Origin: Pontivivens nitratireducens
GTDB taxonomy: Bacteria; Pseudomonadota; Alphaproteobacteria; Rhodobacterales; Rhodobacteraceae
NCBI RefSeq assembly: GCF_014235845.1
Contig: NZ_JACJUQ010000011.1
Location: 1 to 64,000, forward strand
DNA length: 64,000 bases
Reading direction: 5' to 3'
Shown: positions 44,448 through 53,169 of the stretch, one piece after another
Layout of the letters: the number at the start of each line of letters is the position of its first letter
How positions within the stretch are numbered: position 1 is the stretch's first letter
The notes under the pieces: generated by a model
Databases searched by the model: none
The model's input: only the letters and a program-made list of their open reading frames with translations
What the model was told of the DNA's origin: nothing
Made by a program: the position numbers and the translations under genes

Positions 44448-45872
44448 TCAGGCGCTGCCGCCAACCGTCAGGCCGCCGATCAGCAGGGTCGGCTGCCCGA
44501 CGCCCACAGGCACCCACTGGCCGGCCTTGCCGCAATTGCCCATGCCGGGGTCCAACACCATGTCGTTGCCTATGGCGCGGATCTTTTGCAAGGCAGTGGC
44601 TCCGTCTCCGATCAATGTCGCGCCCTTGACCGGGGGGCCGACCTTGCCGTTTTCCACCTTGTAGGCCTCGGTGCAGGAAAAGACGAACTTGCCATTCGTA
44701 ATGTCCACCTGTCCGCCGCCGAAGCCGACGGCGTAGATGCCGTCCTTTAACCCGGACAGCATGTCCGCAGGGGTCGCGTCGCCGCCCAGCATGTAGGTGT
44801 TCGTCATGCGCGGCATCGGAGCATGTTCGAATCCCTGCCGCCGCCCGTTGCCCGTAGGCTCCACCCCCATCAGGCGCGCGTTCTGACGGTCCTGCATATA
44901 GCCGACCAGCACGCCATCCTCGATCAGCACGTTGCGCGCCGACGGCGTGCCCTCATCGTCGAAGGTGATCGAGCCGCGACGGTCCGGGATCGTGCCGTCG
45001 TCGATGACCGTCACGCCCTTCGAGGCTACCTGTTGGCCCATCAACCCGGCGAAGGCGGATGTCTTCTTGCGGTTGAAGTCCCCCTCCAGCCCGTGCCCCA
45101 CGGCCTCATGCAGCAGGATGCCCGGCCAGCCCGGCCCCAGCACGATGTCCATGGTTCCGGCGGGGGCAGGTACGGCGTCGAGGTTCACCAGCGCCACGCG
45201 CAACGCCTCATCCGCGACAGGTTGCCAGTGCGACGGTTCCAGCATTCCGGCGAGGCCGAACCGCCCGCCGCCCCCCGCCGCCGCTGATTCGCGGCGTCCG
45301 TCACGTTCCACGATGACGGAAATGTTGACCCGCGCCATGGGCCGCGCATCGACATAGCGTTCGCCCGAGGCGCGCAGGATTTCGACCTCCTGAAAGCTCG
45401 CCGCCATCGAGGCGCTGACCTGCACCACATGCGCATCGCGGCTGCGCAGATAGTCGTCGATCTGCTTCAACACGTCGATTTTCACCGCGAATTCGGCGTC
45501 CGCCGTCGGGTCGATCTCGTCGTAAAGCTTGCGATTGGTGCGCACCGGATCGCCGGCGACCACGCCGTTGCCGTCGCGGATGGCCAGACGTACGGTTTCG
45601 CCCGCCCGGCGCAGGGCCGCCACATCCAGCGTGGTGGAATGCGCATATCCCGCCATTTCTCCCCGGACCGCCCGCAGGCCGAACCCCTCGGATGCGGTGT
45701 AGTTCGCGGTCTTGACGCGCCGGTCGTCCAGCATCAGGACTTCCGACCGGCGCCGCTCCAGAAAAAGCTCACCATCATCCGCGCCGTTCAGGGCCTCGCG
45801 CAGGGTCGTCAGGGATGCCTGCGGGTCCAGATCGGTCTCGAAAGGGCGAAATGGCGCTGTCGGTGTGCTCAT
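44448..45872 (-). CDS. tldD: Metalloprotease TldD
   Basis: 474-residue catalytic subunit of the TldD/TldE zinc protease, cytosolic. The zinc-binding HExxxH motif is WPGILLHEAVGHGLEGDFNR. Other landmarks: LDDRRVKTANYTASEGFGLR, GVTVIDDGTIPDRRGSITFD, MPRMTNTYMLGGDATPADML and GYMQDRQNARLMGVEPTGNG. ATG 45872 follows AGGAG and gives the family N-terminus MSTPTAPFRPFETDLDP; the frame is open 12 codons further. Its TldE-type partner is 14 kb away at 29.6 kb, which is usual in this family. Confidence 0.95.
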   Translation of the reverse strand: MSTPTAPFRPFETDLDPQASLTTLREALNGADDGELFLERRRSEVLMLDDRRVKTANYTASEGFGLRAVRGEMAGYAHSTTLDVAALRRAGETVRLAIRDGNGVVAGDPVRTNRKLYDEIDPTADAEFAVKIDVLKQIDDYLRSRDAHVVQVSASMAASFQEVEILRASGERYVDARPMARVNISVIVERDGRRESAAAGGGGRFGLAGMLEPSHWQPVADEALRVALVNLDAVPAPAGTMDIVLGPGWPGILLHEAVGHGLEGDFNRKKTSAFAGLMGQQVASKGVTVIDDGTIPDRRGSITFDDEGTPSARNVLIEDGVLVGYMQDRQNARLMGVEPTGNGRRQGFEHAPMPRMTNTYMLGGDATPADMLSGLKDGIYAVGFGGGQVDITNGKFVFSCTEAYKVENGKVGPPVKGATLIGDGATALQKIRAIGNDMVLDPGMGNCGKAGQWVPVGVGQPTLLIGGLTVGGSA

Positions 45873-46044
45873 GAAAGCTCCTGGGTCGAAATGCGGCGGT
45901 TTTGCCATGCGACGGTTTGCGGCATACTCCCGCCTTGTCCTGAGGCACCTAGTGTGGTTTTAAGCAGCAATCAATTGACCGCGCCGTTTCAGTGGCGATG
46001 CCCTGACGCGCGTGGTTGCAAGACGACGATCCGGGATTCGACAC

Positions 46045-46908
46045 ATGCAACTTGCCAAGACCCTTTCGGCAGCCTTCTTCGGCTTTCTTGCAGGCGGTGC
46101 CGCCTACGCTCAGGAAGAGGCGCTGACCAGCGATCTTCCCATCATCGGCATGCCACAGCCGGGCGGGATCGCGTTTCAGCCTGCCGCGACCAGCATTGCG
46201 CAGGATATCCACTTCCTCGACAATATGCTGCTGGTGATCATCACGCTGATTACCTTGTTCGTGACCATGCTGCTGGTCGTGGTCGCGGTGAAGTTCCGCG
46301 CCGGACGCGGGCATCAGGCCGCCCGCTTCACCCATAACAGCACGATCGAAATCGCCTGGACCATCATTCCTGTGATCATCCTTGTCGTGATCGGCGCATT
46401 TTCCCTGCCGCGCCTGTTCGATCAGCTTGAGGTCCCCGAGGCCGACGTGACGATCAAGGCGACGGGCTACCAGTGGTACTGGGGTCATGAATATCCCGAT
46501 TCGGGCATCTATTTCGAAAGCTTCATGCTGGCCGAGGATGAGCTTGCCGAATACGGCTATCCGCCGGAAACCTATCTGTTGGCCACGGACACGGCCGTGG
46601 TGGTTCCGGTCGGCGCAGTCGTGAAGTTGCAGACGACCGCCGCAGATGTGATCCACGCGTGGAAAATCCCGGCCTTCGGTGTGCATCTGGATGCCATTCC
46701 CGGCCGTCTGAACGAAACCTGGTTCCGTGTAGACGCGCCAGGCATCTATTTCGGCCAGTGTTCCGAGCTGTGCGGAATTTCGCATTCCTACATGCCGATC
46801 ACGGTCAAGGCCGTGCCGCAGGACGAATATGACGCATGGCTCGAAGCTGCCGTCGCGCGCTATGCTGACGGCGGTGGCGCGACGACGCAGCTTGCCGCCC
46901 GCGAGTGA
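46045..46908 (+). CDS. ctaC: Cytochrome c oxidase subunit II
   Basis: 287-residue subunit II of the aa3-type oxidase, carrying the CuA centre that accepts electrons from cytochrome c. An N-terminal signal peptide (MQLAKTLSAAFFGFLAGGAA then YAQ) is processed, followed by two membrane helices (LLVVVAVKF region and IIPVIILVVIGAFSL). CuA ligands lie in TAADVIHAWKIPAFGVH (His) and FGQCSELCGISHSYMPITV (Cys, Glu, Cys, His, Met). ATG 46045 gives the signal peptide. Subunit I (ctaD) is not in the window. Confidence 0.97.
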   Translation: MQLAKTLSAAFFGFLAGGAAYAQEEALTSDLPIIGMPQPGGIAFQPAATSIAQDIHFLDNMLLVIITLITLFVTMLLVVVAVKFRAGRGHQAARFTHNSTIEIAWTIIPVIILVVIGAFSLPRLFDQLEVPEADVTIKATGYQWYWGHEYPDSGIYFESFMLAEDELAEYGYPPETYLLATDTAVVVPVGAVVKLQTTAADVIHAWKIPAFGVHLDAIPGRLNETWFRVDAPGIYFGQCSELCGISHSYMPITVKAVPQDEYDAWLEAAVARYADGGGATTQLAARE

Positions 46909-46998
46909 TCGGGGCGCACGCGCTTTGCAGGGAACCGGGTGCTGCCCGGTCCCTTCGTCGCTGTTATTTGCGTAGTTTAAGTTTGCGAGTGATCTTCG

Positions 46999-47958
46999 AT
47001 GACCGATACCGCCATGGATATTGAAACCGTACAAACGGGTGAGGCGCAGGTGAAGGACTACTTCGCGCTGATGAAGCCGCGTGTCATGTCGCTGGTCGTT
47101 CTGACTGCGGCGATCGGCATGTTCGCCGCACCCGGCGGAGTTCATCCGGTGATCGCCCTCGCAACCATCCTGTGCATCGCCATCGGGGCAGGGGCGTCGG
47201 GTGCACTGAACATGTGGTGGGATGCCGATATCGACGCGGTAATGAAGCGGACGGCCAATCGTCCCCTGCCGTCGGGCGTGGTGGAACCGGGTGAGGCGCT
47301 GGGCATCGGTGTGGCGCTGTCGATCATGTCGGTCCTGATGCTCAGCATCTTCGGCAACATCTTCTCCGCCGTGTTCCTGGCCTTCACGATCTTCTTCTAC
47401 GTCGTGATCTACTCCATGTGGCTGAAACGTTCGACGCCGCAGAATATCGTGATCGGCGGCGCTGCCGGTGCGTTTCCCCCCATGATCGGCTGGGCCGTGG
47501 CAACTGGCGGTATCAGCCTCGAATCACTGTTGATGTTCGCGCTGATCTTCCTGTGGACGCCGCCGCATTTCTGGGCCTTGGCGATCTTTCGCAACGAGGA
47601 TTACGTCAAGGCAGGCGTGCCGATGCTACCGGTGGTGGCGGGCGACCGTGCGACCCGCAACCAGATCCTGATCTACACATTGCTTCTGTTCCCGGTTGCG
47701 ATGGTGCTGGCATTCACCTCCGTCGGCGGGCCGGTCTACTTTGCCGTGGCGCTGGCCTACAACGCTCGCTTCCTTTGGGGCGCATGGTCGATCTGGAAGC
47801 GGGATGAGGCGACTGCGACCGCTGACAAGTTCAAGACCGAGCTTCGCGTCTTCCTCGAATCAATCGGATACCTCTTTGCATTGTTCATTGCGTTGGGGAT
47901 TGAAATCATGCTGCGCGCGCTGGACCTGAGCTGGTCCGGCTGGCCGGTTCTGTTCTGA
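46999..47958 (+). CDS. ctaB: Protoheme IX farnesyltransferase (heme O synthase)
   Basis: 319-residue integral membrane prenyltransferase making heme O, the precursor of heme A. The prenyl-diphosphate motif is NMWWDADIDAVMKRTANRPL (DADID), and the second Asp-rich region is FRNEDYVKAGVPMLPVVAGD. About nine membrane helices can be seen, and the soluble N-terminus includes VKDYFALMKPRVMSLVVLTA, which is the family entry motif. Lies between ctaC and ctaG, as in Paracoccus-type cta operons. Confidence 0.97.
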   Translation: MTDTAMDIETVQTGEAQVKDYFALMKPRVMSLVVLTAAIGMFAAPGGVHPVIALATILCIAIGAGASGALNMWWDADIDAVMKRTANRPLPSGVVEPGEALGIGVALSIMSVLMLSIFGNIFSAVFLAFTIFFYVVIYSMWLKRSTPQNIVIGGAAGAFPPMIGWAVATGGISLESLLMFALIFLWTPPHFWALAIFRNEDYVKAGVPMLPVVAGDRATRNQILIYTLLLFPVAMVLAFTSVGGPVYFAVALAYNARFLWGAWSIWKRDEATATADKFKTELRVFLESIGYLFALFIALGIEIMLRALDLSWSGWPVLF

Positions 47959-47967
47959 GGAGCGATC

Positions 47968-48162
47968 ATGTCCATTGACCAAACCGCGACCCATGAGATC
48001 TATACCCGCCGCAAGGGCCGCAACGTCGCCGTGCTCTTGATCCTGCTGGCCTTCGTCGCGCTGGTTTTCGCCGTCACCATCGTGAAGATGAGCAATGGCG
48101 CCAGCATGGAGGCGTTCGACCACGCGATCCGCCCCTCGATCCTGCCCGAGGTGAGCGAATGA
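47968..48162 (+). CDS. Small single-pass membrane protein of the cta operon
   Basis: 64-residue protein with a basic N-terminus (HEIYTRRKGRNVAVLLILLA) and a single hydrophobic helix to about residue 42, then a short tail ending EVSE. A protein like this occurs between ctaB and ctaG in many alphaproteobacterial operons and is presumed to help oxidase assembly or be a small accessory subunit. It lies 9 bp after ctaB and overlaps ctaG by 4 nt. The exact role is not established. Confidence 0.85.
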   Translation: MSIDQTATHEIYTRRKGRNVAVLLILLAFVALVFAVTIVKMSNGASMEAFDHAIRPSILPEVSE

Positions 48163-48728
48163 GCCCCAAACGTACAGCCTTTGGCCTGCTGGGCCTTGTC
48201 GTGTTCATGGTGGGGATGAGCTTCGCTGCCGTGCCGCTCTACGATCTGTTCTGCCGCGTCACCGGCTACGGCGGCACAACGGCGGAGGGGCGCGGCTCCG
48301 ACACCGTGCTGGATCAGATGATCTCCATCCGGTTCGACGCCTCGAAAAACCGCGACATGGCGTGGGAGTTTCGCGCGCCCGAACAGCGTGTCTCCAGCTT
48401 GCAGATCGGTCAGACCGGGTTGGCGTTCTTTGAGGCGCACAACCCCACGGATCGTGTGATCGCCGGTCAGGCGTCCTATAACGTCACGCCCTATTCCGCC
48501 GGTGCATACTTCACCAAGATCGACTGCTTCTGCTTTACCGAGCAGGTCTTGCAGCCCGGACAGACGGTGCAGATGCCCGTCACCTTCTATGTGGACCCTG
48601 AAATCCTGAACGATCGCGAAGCGAGGTTTGTGCAGGAGATCACGTTGTCCTATACATTCTTTGAAATAGACATTCCGGAGGGTGAGGTCAGCCTCGCCCC
48701 CGCGCAGCCTGCTGACGAAGAGGGATAA
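48159..48728 (+). CDS. ctaG: Cytochrome c oxidase assembly protein CtaG (Cox11)
   Basis: 189-residue periplasmic-facing copper chaperone that inserts CuB into subunit I. A single N-terminal helix ([20 protein letters not shown]) leads to [14 protein letters not shown]. The copper-binding C-F-C-F motif is in [18 protein letters not shown], with the conserved Cys upstream in LFCRVTG. The Ig-like domain follows ([12 protein letters not shown]). Coupled to the preceding small membrane protein and 1 bp from ctaE. Confidence 0.97.
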   Translation: MSPKRTAFGLLGLVVFMVGMSFAAVPLYDLFCRVTGYGGTTAEGRGSDTVLDQMISIRFDASKNRDMAWEFRAPEQRVSSLQIGQTGLAFFEAHNPTDRVIAGQASYNVTPYSAGAYFTKIDCFCFTEQVLQPGQTVQMPVTFYVDPEILNDREARFVQEITLSYTFFEIDIPEGEVSLAPAQPADEEG

Positions 48729-48729
48729 A

Positions 48730-49536
48730 ATGGCCCACGCCAAGAATCACGACTACCACATTCTCGCGCCAAGCTATTGGCCCTTCGCGGGCGCCGTCTC
48801 GGCGTTTGTCATGCTGTTCGGCGCGGTCCTGTGGATGTCCCCGCACTCCCCCATGCAGCAGCCATGGGTGTTCGCCATCGGTTTCGTCGGCGTGCTGTTC
48901 GTCATGTACAGCTGGTGGTCCGACGTGATCGTCGAATCCAAGGTTGGCGACCACACCCCCGTCGTTCAAATTGGTCTGCGCTATGGCATGATCCTGTTCA
49001 TCACCTCCGAGGTTATGTTCTTCGTCGCCTGGTTCTGGAGCTTCTTCAAGCACGCGATCTATCCGGCCGGCGTCGAAACCGTCGGCGGTGTCTGGCCTCC
49101 TGTCGGGGTGGAGACGTTCGATCCGTGGCACCTGCCCCTCATCAACACCCTGATCCTGCTCCTGTCCGGCTGCGCCGTGACATGGGCGCACCATGCGATC
49201 GTTCACGACAATGACCGCAAGGCGATGTCGCAGGGCCTGCTGATCGCCGTTCTGCTGGGCGCGGTGTTCACCATGTTTCAGGCCTACGAATACAGCCACG
49301 CGGCATTCGGGTTCTCCAACTCGATCTACGGCGCGAACTTCTTCATGGCGACCGGGTTTCACGGCGCGCATGTCCTGATCGGGACGGTGTTCCTGCTGGT
49401 CTGTCTGGTTCGTGCACGTCGGGGTGACTTCACCGCTGACAAGCATATCGGGTTCGAGGCCGCGGCCTGGTACTGGCACTTCGTTGACGTGGTGTGGCTG
49501 TTCCTGTTCGCCGCGGTCTATATCTGGGGCGGCTGA
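48730..49536 (+). CDS. ctaE: Cytochrome c oxidase subunit III
   Basis: 268-residue integral membrane subunit III of aa3 oxidase with seven predicted helices. It starts [20 protein letters not shown]. The lipid-binding cleft region has [20 protein letters not shown] with its conserved Glu, then [20 protein letters not shown] and a C-terminal [20 protein letters not shown] motif. ATG 48730 gives the family start; the upstream open frame overlaps ctaG. A terminator hairpin follows. Confidence 0.97.
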   Translation: MAHAKNHDYHILAPSYWPFAGAVSAFVMLFGAVLWMSPHSPMQQPWVFAIGFVGVLFVMYSWWSDVIVESKVGDHTPVVQIGLRYGMILFITSEVMFFVAWFWSFFKHAIYPAGVETVGGVWPPVGVETFDPWHLPLINTLILLLSGCAVTWAHHAIVHDNDRKAMSQGLLIAVLLGAVFTMFQAYEYSHAAFGFSNSIYGANFFMATGFHGAHVLIGTVFLLVCLVRARRGDFTADKHIGFEAAAWYWHFVDVVWLFLFAAVYIWGG

Positions 49537-49560
49537 ATTTCGCATCGCAGGTTTGTAATG

Positions 49561-49592
49561 ACGCCGCGCAGCACAGCTTGCGCGGCGTTTTC
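49561..49592 (+). terminator. Terminator after ctaE
   Basis: ACGCCGCGC (49561-49569) pairs with GCGCGGCGT (49580-49588) as a 9-bp stem with a 10-nt loop, followed by TTTTCC. It lies 24 bp after the ctaE stop and 22 bp before SURF1, so SURF1 expression is probably partly uncoupled from the subunits. Confidence 0.65.
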
Positions 49593-49613
49593 CGTCCTAT
49601 TTCAGGGGTTTGC

Positions 49614-50276
49614 ATGAAACGTATTCTGGGGCCGTTGGCGTTTGGCGCAATCGGTTGCGCGATTCTGATCTCACTCGGCGTTTGGCAGATGCAGCGGCTT
49701 GCGTGGAAGAAGGATCTGATCGACACGACGGAGCGGATGATGTCGGCCCAGCCCATCGCCCTTCCCGAAGCGCCGACCGAGGCAACCGACGAATATGTCC
49801 CCGTTTCCGTCGAAGGTTTCATTCGCGAGGGTGAAATCCACGTCCTGACCACACAGCGTATCGCGGGGCCGGGTTTTCGGATCATTGCACCATTTGAAAC
49901 AAATGAGGGTCGGCGCATTCTGGTCGATCGCGGCTATGTGCCCGAGGAGCAGAAGGACGCGGAACGCCCCATCGGCGCGGCGCAGCTGAACGGTGTGTTG
50001 CACTGGCCGGATGAGCGAACCTTCGACACGCCGGAAAATGACGTCGAGGACAATTACTGGCTGGCGCGCGATGTCGATCAGATGGCTGAGGTTCTGGGAA
50101 CGGAGGAGGTCATGATCGCGGTCGCGGCCAGCTCGATCGAGGGTGGCCCGCAACCCGTTCCGCTGACGGCCGCCTATCACAACCGGCACCTGGAATATGT
50201 CATCACCTGGTTCGGGCTGGCGTTGGGATGGGCCTTGATGACCGGCGTCTGGGTCGTGGCGCGGCTCAAGGATTAG
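49614..50276 (+). CDS. SURF1 family heme A delivery factor
   Basis: 220-residue inner-membrane protein that aids heme a incorporation into subunit I. Two membrane helices flank a periplasmic domain: ILGPLAFGAIGCAILISLGV near the N-terminus and LEYVITWFGLALGWALMTGV at the C-terminus. Family landmarks are GVWQMQRLAWKKDLI, LTTQRIAGPGFRIIAPF, ILVDRGYVPEEQKDA and the C-terminal AYHNRHLEYVITWFGLA. ATG 49614 gives the family start. It ends convergently with speB, overlapping it by 4 bp. Confidence 0.93.
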   Translation: MKRILGPLAFGAIGCAILISLGVWQMQRLAWKKDLIDTTERMMSAQPIALPEAPTEATDEYVPVSVEGFIREGEIHVLTTQRIAGPGFRIIAPFETNEGRRILVDRGYVPEEQKDAERPIGAAQLNGVLHWPDERTFDTPENDVEDNYWLARDVDQMAEVLGTEEVMIAVAASSIEGGPQPVPLTAAYHNRHLEYVITWFGLALGWALMTGVWVVARLKD

Positions 50277-51247
50277 CGCCGTCCGGCAATCGTCCTCGAC
50301 AGGACGCACATCAGTTCGAACATGATGTTCACGCCCAGCCATGCGGTGCCGCCGGACTGGTCGAACGGCGGCGAGACCTCGACCAGATCCGCACCGATCA
50401 GGTTCACCCCGTCGAGCAGTCGCACGCATTGCTGGGCCTGAAAACTGGTCGGACCGCCGATTTCCGGCGTGCCGGTTCCGGGTGCGTAGGCGGGGTCGAT
50501 GAAGTCGATGTCAAAACTGCAATAGGTCAGGCCGTTGCCCACAACCTCACGCGCCTGACGCATGACCTCCTTCACGCCGAGGTCAAAGAACTCCTCAATC
50601 GTGATGATCCGCACCCCGACGGAGCGCCCGAACTCGATATCCTCACCATCGTACATCGGGCCGCGAATGCCGATCTGAACGACGCGCGTGGGGTCGAGGA
50701 TGCCCTCCTCGATCGCGCGGCGGAACGGGGTGCCGTGGGTGTAGCGGTAGCCGCCGAAATAGGTGTCGTACAGATCCGTGTGCGCATCGAAATGCACCAT
50801 GCCCAGCGGTTGCGCGTGGGCGGCGGACAGGGCGCGCAACACGGGCAGCGAACTCAGGTGATCGCCCCCTCCGGTCATCGGCACGATGCCCTGTGCCGCG
50901 ACGGCGGCGTAGAATTCGGTGATGCGTCCCAGCGTGTCCTGCACATCCACCGGATTGGGGTTCACATCGCCCAGATCGGCGCAATTGCACAGGTCGAACG
51001 GGTCAGTTCCGGAGGCCGGGTTCACCCGGCGCATCATCGTCGAGTAGTCGCGCAACTGGCGCGGGCCGTGCCGCGGGCCGGGGCGGTTCGTAGTGCCGGC
51101 ATCCCACGGAATGCCGATCAGGCCAATCTCGACCTGCGCGCGCCTGGTATTCTCGGGCACCAGATGCGGCAGACGCATGAAGCTGGGCACCCCGGCGAAG
51201 CGGGGCAACTCCTGCCCTGAAATCGGATGAAAGAATGCGTCGGACAT
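50273..51247 (-). CDS. speB: Agmatinase/ureohydrolase
   Basis: 324-residue manganese ureohydrolase; agmatine to putrescine and urea is the most common activity, but guanidinobutyrase-type specificity cannot be excluded. The binuclear Mn ligands lie in MTGGGDHLSSL, VHFDAHTDLYDTYF and CSFDIDFIDPAYAPGTGTPE. The N-terminal GIPWDAGTTNRPGPRHGPRQ is family-typical. ATG 51247 was chosen because the upstream 42 codons are unrelated. The start lies 142 bp from the IS3 element, so promoter context may have been changed. Confidence 0.93.
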   Translation of the reverse strand: MSDAFFHPISGQELPRFAGVPSFMRLPHLVPENTRRAQVEIGLIGIPWDAGTTNRPGPRHGPRQLRDYSTMMRRVNPASGTDPFDLCNCADLGDVNPNPVDVQDTLGRITEFYAAVAAQGIVPMTGGGDHLSSLPVLRALSAAHAQPLGMVHFDAHTDLYDTYFGGYRYTHGTPFRRAIEEGILDPTRVVQIGIRGPMYDGEDIEFGRSVGVRIITIEEFFDLGVKEVMRQAREVVGNGLTYCSFDIDFIDPAYAPGTGTPEIGGPTSFQAQQCVRLLDGVNLIGADLVEVSPPFDQSGGTAWLGVNIMFELMCVLSRTIAGRR

Positions 51248-51341
51248 GTGATTGCCTCGCTGTGCGCCGACCTCGCCCCATGCCGCGCCGGATCTGTCCC
51301 GCCACCCTGACACGGAGCGGCTGCGATCGAAAGGAGCCGAT

Positions 51342-51388
51342 ATGCGCAAGCCGGATCGGCCTTGCCGCATCATCGCCTACATGTTGTG
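51342..51388 (+). pseudogene. Short open frame interrupted by the IS3 element
   Basis: An ATG at 51342 has a strong ribosome site, AAAGGAGCC, 4-5 nt upstream. It runs MRKPDRPCRIIAYML up to the IS insertion point. Removing the IS and one copy of the GTG target duplication restores a frame that continues W-L-L-M-R-T-H-R-Q to TGA at about 52690, 24 codons in all. It might be a small protein or leader peptide, or chance. It is opposite in strand to speB. Confidence 0.3.
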
Positions 51389-51427
51389 TGAGCTACTCCC
51401 CATCTCTTGGACAGGATCTGGCGTAAA

Positions 51428-52324
51428 TTAAGCTACTCGTTGCACCTGCTGATCGGGTTGGTTGATATCATTTCTCTGCCAGTAGACCAGCGCCGGAGGC
51501 TGGCCGCCCAGGGCTGAATGCGGGCGCTGGTGGTTGTAGAAGGTCATCCATTTCCGGATGGCCGCCTTTGTCTCCGAACCGGTCTCCCAGGCATGCAGGT
51601 AGACGCATTCGTATTTCAGGGTACGCCACAATCTCTCGATGAAGATGTTGTCGAGGAAGCGGCCCTTCCCATCCATCGATATGCGCACGCTGGACCGGCG
51701 GAGCCGATCCGTCCAGGCAAAGGACGTGAACTGGGATCCCTGATCTGTATTCATTATCTCTGGCGGGCCGAACTTGTGGATGGCCTCGTTCAGCGCCTCG
51801 ACACAGAAGTCGGCCTCCAGCGTGTTCGAGATCCGCCAGGACAGGACCTTGCGGGTGTGCCAGTCCATGATCGCCACGAGGTATAGGAACCCGCGCCCCA
51901 TGGGCAGGTAGGTGATATCCGAGCACCAGACCTGGTTCGGGCGTTCCACCCGCAGACATCTGAGCAGGTAGGGATAGGTCTTGTGGCCCTTCGTCGGCCT
52001 GCTCGTGTTGGGCTTCTGGTAAATCGGCATTAGCCCCATCAGGCGCATCAGTCGCCGGATGCGCTTCTCGTTCACCAGGTGGCCGTCGTTGCTCAGGTGC
52101 CAAGTCATTTGCCGGACGCCGAAGAACGGCGTCTCCAGGAACTGCTCGTCGATCCGCCGCATCAGGCCGAGGTTCTGCTCAGACTCGCCCTTGGGCGTGT
52201 AGTAGAAAGACGAACGCGCGATCGACAGCAACTTGCACTGCTGGCCGATCGACAGATCCGGGTGGTCAGGCTCGATCATGCCGCGCCTCACTTCCCGCCC
52301 CAGGGCTTCAGCTTTCGTTCCCAA
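51428..52324 (-). CDS. IS3-family transposase OrfB (DDE integrase domain)
   Basis: 298 codons in the -1 frame relative to orfA, expected to be made mainly as an OrfAB fusion by frameshifting at CTCTTTTTGGG. HTH-like region SIGQQCKLLSIARSSFYY is followed by the HTH_21 segment VNEKRIRRLMRLMGLMPIYQ and the rve core. Catalytic DDE residues are in QVWCSDITYLPMGRGFLYLV (first Asp), IMNTDQGSQFTSFAW (second Asp) and DNIFIERLWRTLKYE (Glu). The nominal TTG start at 52324 is likely not the real initiation site. The C-terminal RPHSALGGQPPALVYW is typical of IS3. Confidence 0.95.
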   Translation of the reverse strand: MGTKAEALGREVRRGMIEPDHPDLSIGQQCKLLSIARSSFYYTPKGESEQNLGLMRRIDEQFLETPFFGVRQMTWHLSNDGHLVNEKRIRRLMRLMGLMPIYQKPNTSRPTKGHKTYPYLLRCLRVERPNQVWCSDITYLPMGRGFLYLVAIMDWHTRKVLSWRISNTLEADFCVEALNEAIHKFGPPEIMNTDQGSQFTSFAWTDRLRRSSVRISMDGKGRFLDNIFIERLWRTLKYECVYLHAWETGSETKAAIRKWMTFYNHQRPHSALGGQPPALVYWQRNDINQPDQQVQRVA

Positions 52325-52581
52325 AAAGAGTTGGCCACCGCCAGCTCCCCGATCTTGGCGTGGAGCTCCTTCACCTGCTCCTCGTCAATCTCCGGCTTCT
52401 TGCGGCCCCCGCGTTCGAACACACCGGAGGCGCCTTCGAGCAGGACTCGCTTCCATTGATGGATCATCGTCGGATGCACCCCGAACCGGCTTGCCAGCTC
52501 GGCAGCCGTCTCCTCGCCTTTCAGGGCTTCCAGCGCGACCTTCGCCTTGAACTCAGGCGCGTGCTGCTTCCGTTTCGACAT
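52288..52581 (-). CDS. IS3-family transposase OrfA (HTH)
   Basis: 97-residue DNA-binding protein. MSKRKQHAPEFKAKVALEAL opens the HTH_8 domain, with KGEETAAELASRFGVHPTMI as the helix-turn-helix and WKRVLLEGASGVFERGG after it. A leucine/heptad region EEQVKELHAKIGELAVANSF near the end allows multimerisation with OrfAB. ATG 52581 has a ribosome site (AGGAG) upstream. It overlaps orfB by 37 bp. Confidence 0.95.
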   Translation of the reverse strand: MSKRKQHAPEFKAKVALEALKGEETAAELASRFGVHPTMIHQWKRVLLEGASGVFERGGRKKPEIDEEQVKELHAKIGELAVANSFWERKLKPWGGK

Positions 52582-52728
52582 CTTTGATCTCCTTCTCGTC
52601 GAAGATCAGCAGACTGCAAATCGTAGCTTATGTCAGTGTCCGAATTTCGGGGGGTAGCTCAGTGGCTGCTGATGCGAACGCACAGACAGTGACGATCATG
52701 GCGCGCGACAGGCCCTGTGTCGGGGGGC

Positions 52729-53169
52729 TCAGCGGTCGAGATGTTTGCGCAGGTCGCGCAGAAACGGCAGGGCGGTGCGAATGCGCTCACGGCCCAACCC
52801 CTCGATCACGTCCTCGAACAGGGGGGTGATGCACTGCACGGCATAGTCGCGGGCGGCGCGACCGGCGGGACTGATCGTGACCCACTTCCTGCGACCGTCA
52901 TCCCAGTCCGGGCGGATGTGCACCCAGCCCGATGCCTCCAACTTCTTGAGCGTATTGGTCATGGTGCCGCGCGTGACGTGGAATGCCCGGGCAAGCTGGG
53001 CGGGCGTCTTCTCCCCCCCCAATCTGGCGAAATGGTTCAGCACGGAGAACTGGGACAGCTCCATCCCCTTGGGCAAGGCGCGTTGCAGACGCGATTGCAC
53101 CAGTTGTTCCAGAGTGTCGATCTCACTGAACAGGGCGATGGCGAGCGGGTCTGACGGGCTTTCGGTCAT
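52729..53169 (-). CDS. MarR family transcriptional regulator
   Basis: 146-residue winged-helix regulator. Landmarks are LFSEIDTLEQLVQSRLQRAL, ELSQFSVLNHFARLGGEKTP, the recognition helix region PAQLARAFHVTRGTMTNTLK and wing IRPDWDDGRRKWVTISPAGR. ATG 53169 overlaps the stop of the upstream nitrilase gene (ATGA), so it is the last gene of a comF-grxC-nitrilase-marR operon. Members of this subgroup act as repressors responding to phenolics or oxidants; the ligand and target here are unknown. Confidence 0.93.
   Translation of the reverse strand: MTESPSDPLAIALFSEIDTLEQLVQSRLQRALPKGMELSQFSVLNHFARLGGEKTPAQLARAFHVTRGTMTNTLKKLEASGWVHIRPDWDDGRRKWVTISPAGRAARDYAVQCITPLFEDVIEGLGRERIRTALPFLRDLRKHLDR

Larger units (their letters stand above)
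51389..52661 (-). mobile_element. Complete IS3-family insertion sequence (1273 bp)
   Basis: The imperfect terminal inverted repeats start TGAGCTACTCCCC at 51389 and, on the opposite strand, TGAGCTACCCCCC at 52661. Further matches follow at T-T/C-G-GACA and AAGCTAC. Both ends are flanked by the direct repeat GTG (51386-51388, 52662-52664), the 3-bp duplication usual for IS3. It contains overlapping orfA and orfB in the -1 frame relation. All parts look intact, so it is probably a recent and potentially active insertion between speB and the marR operon. Confidence 0.95.
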
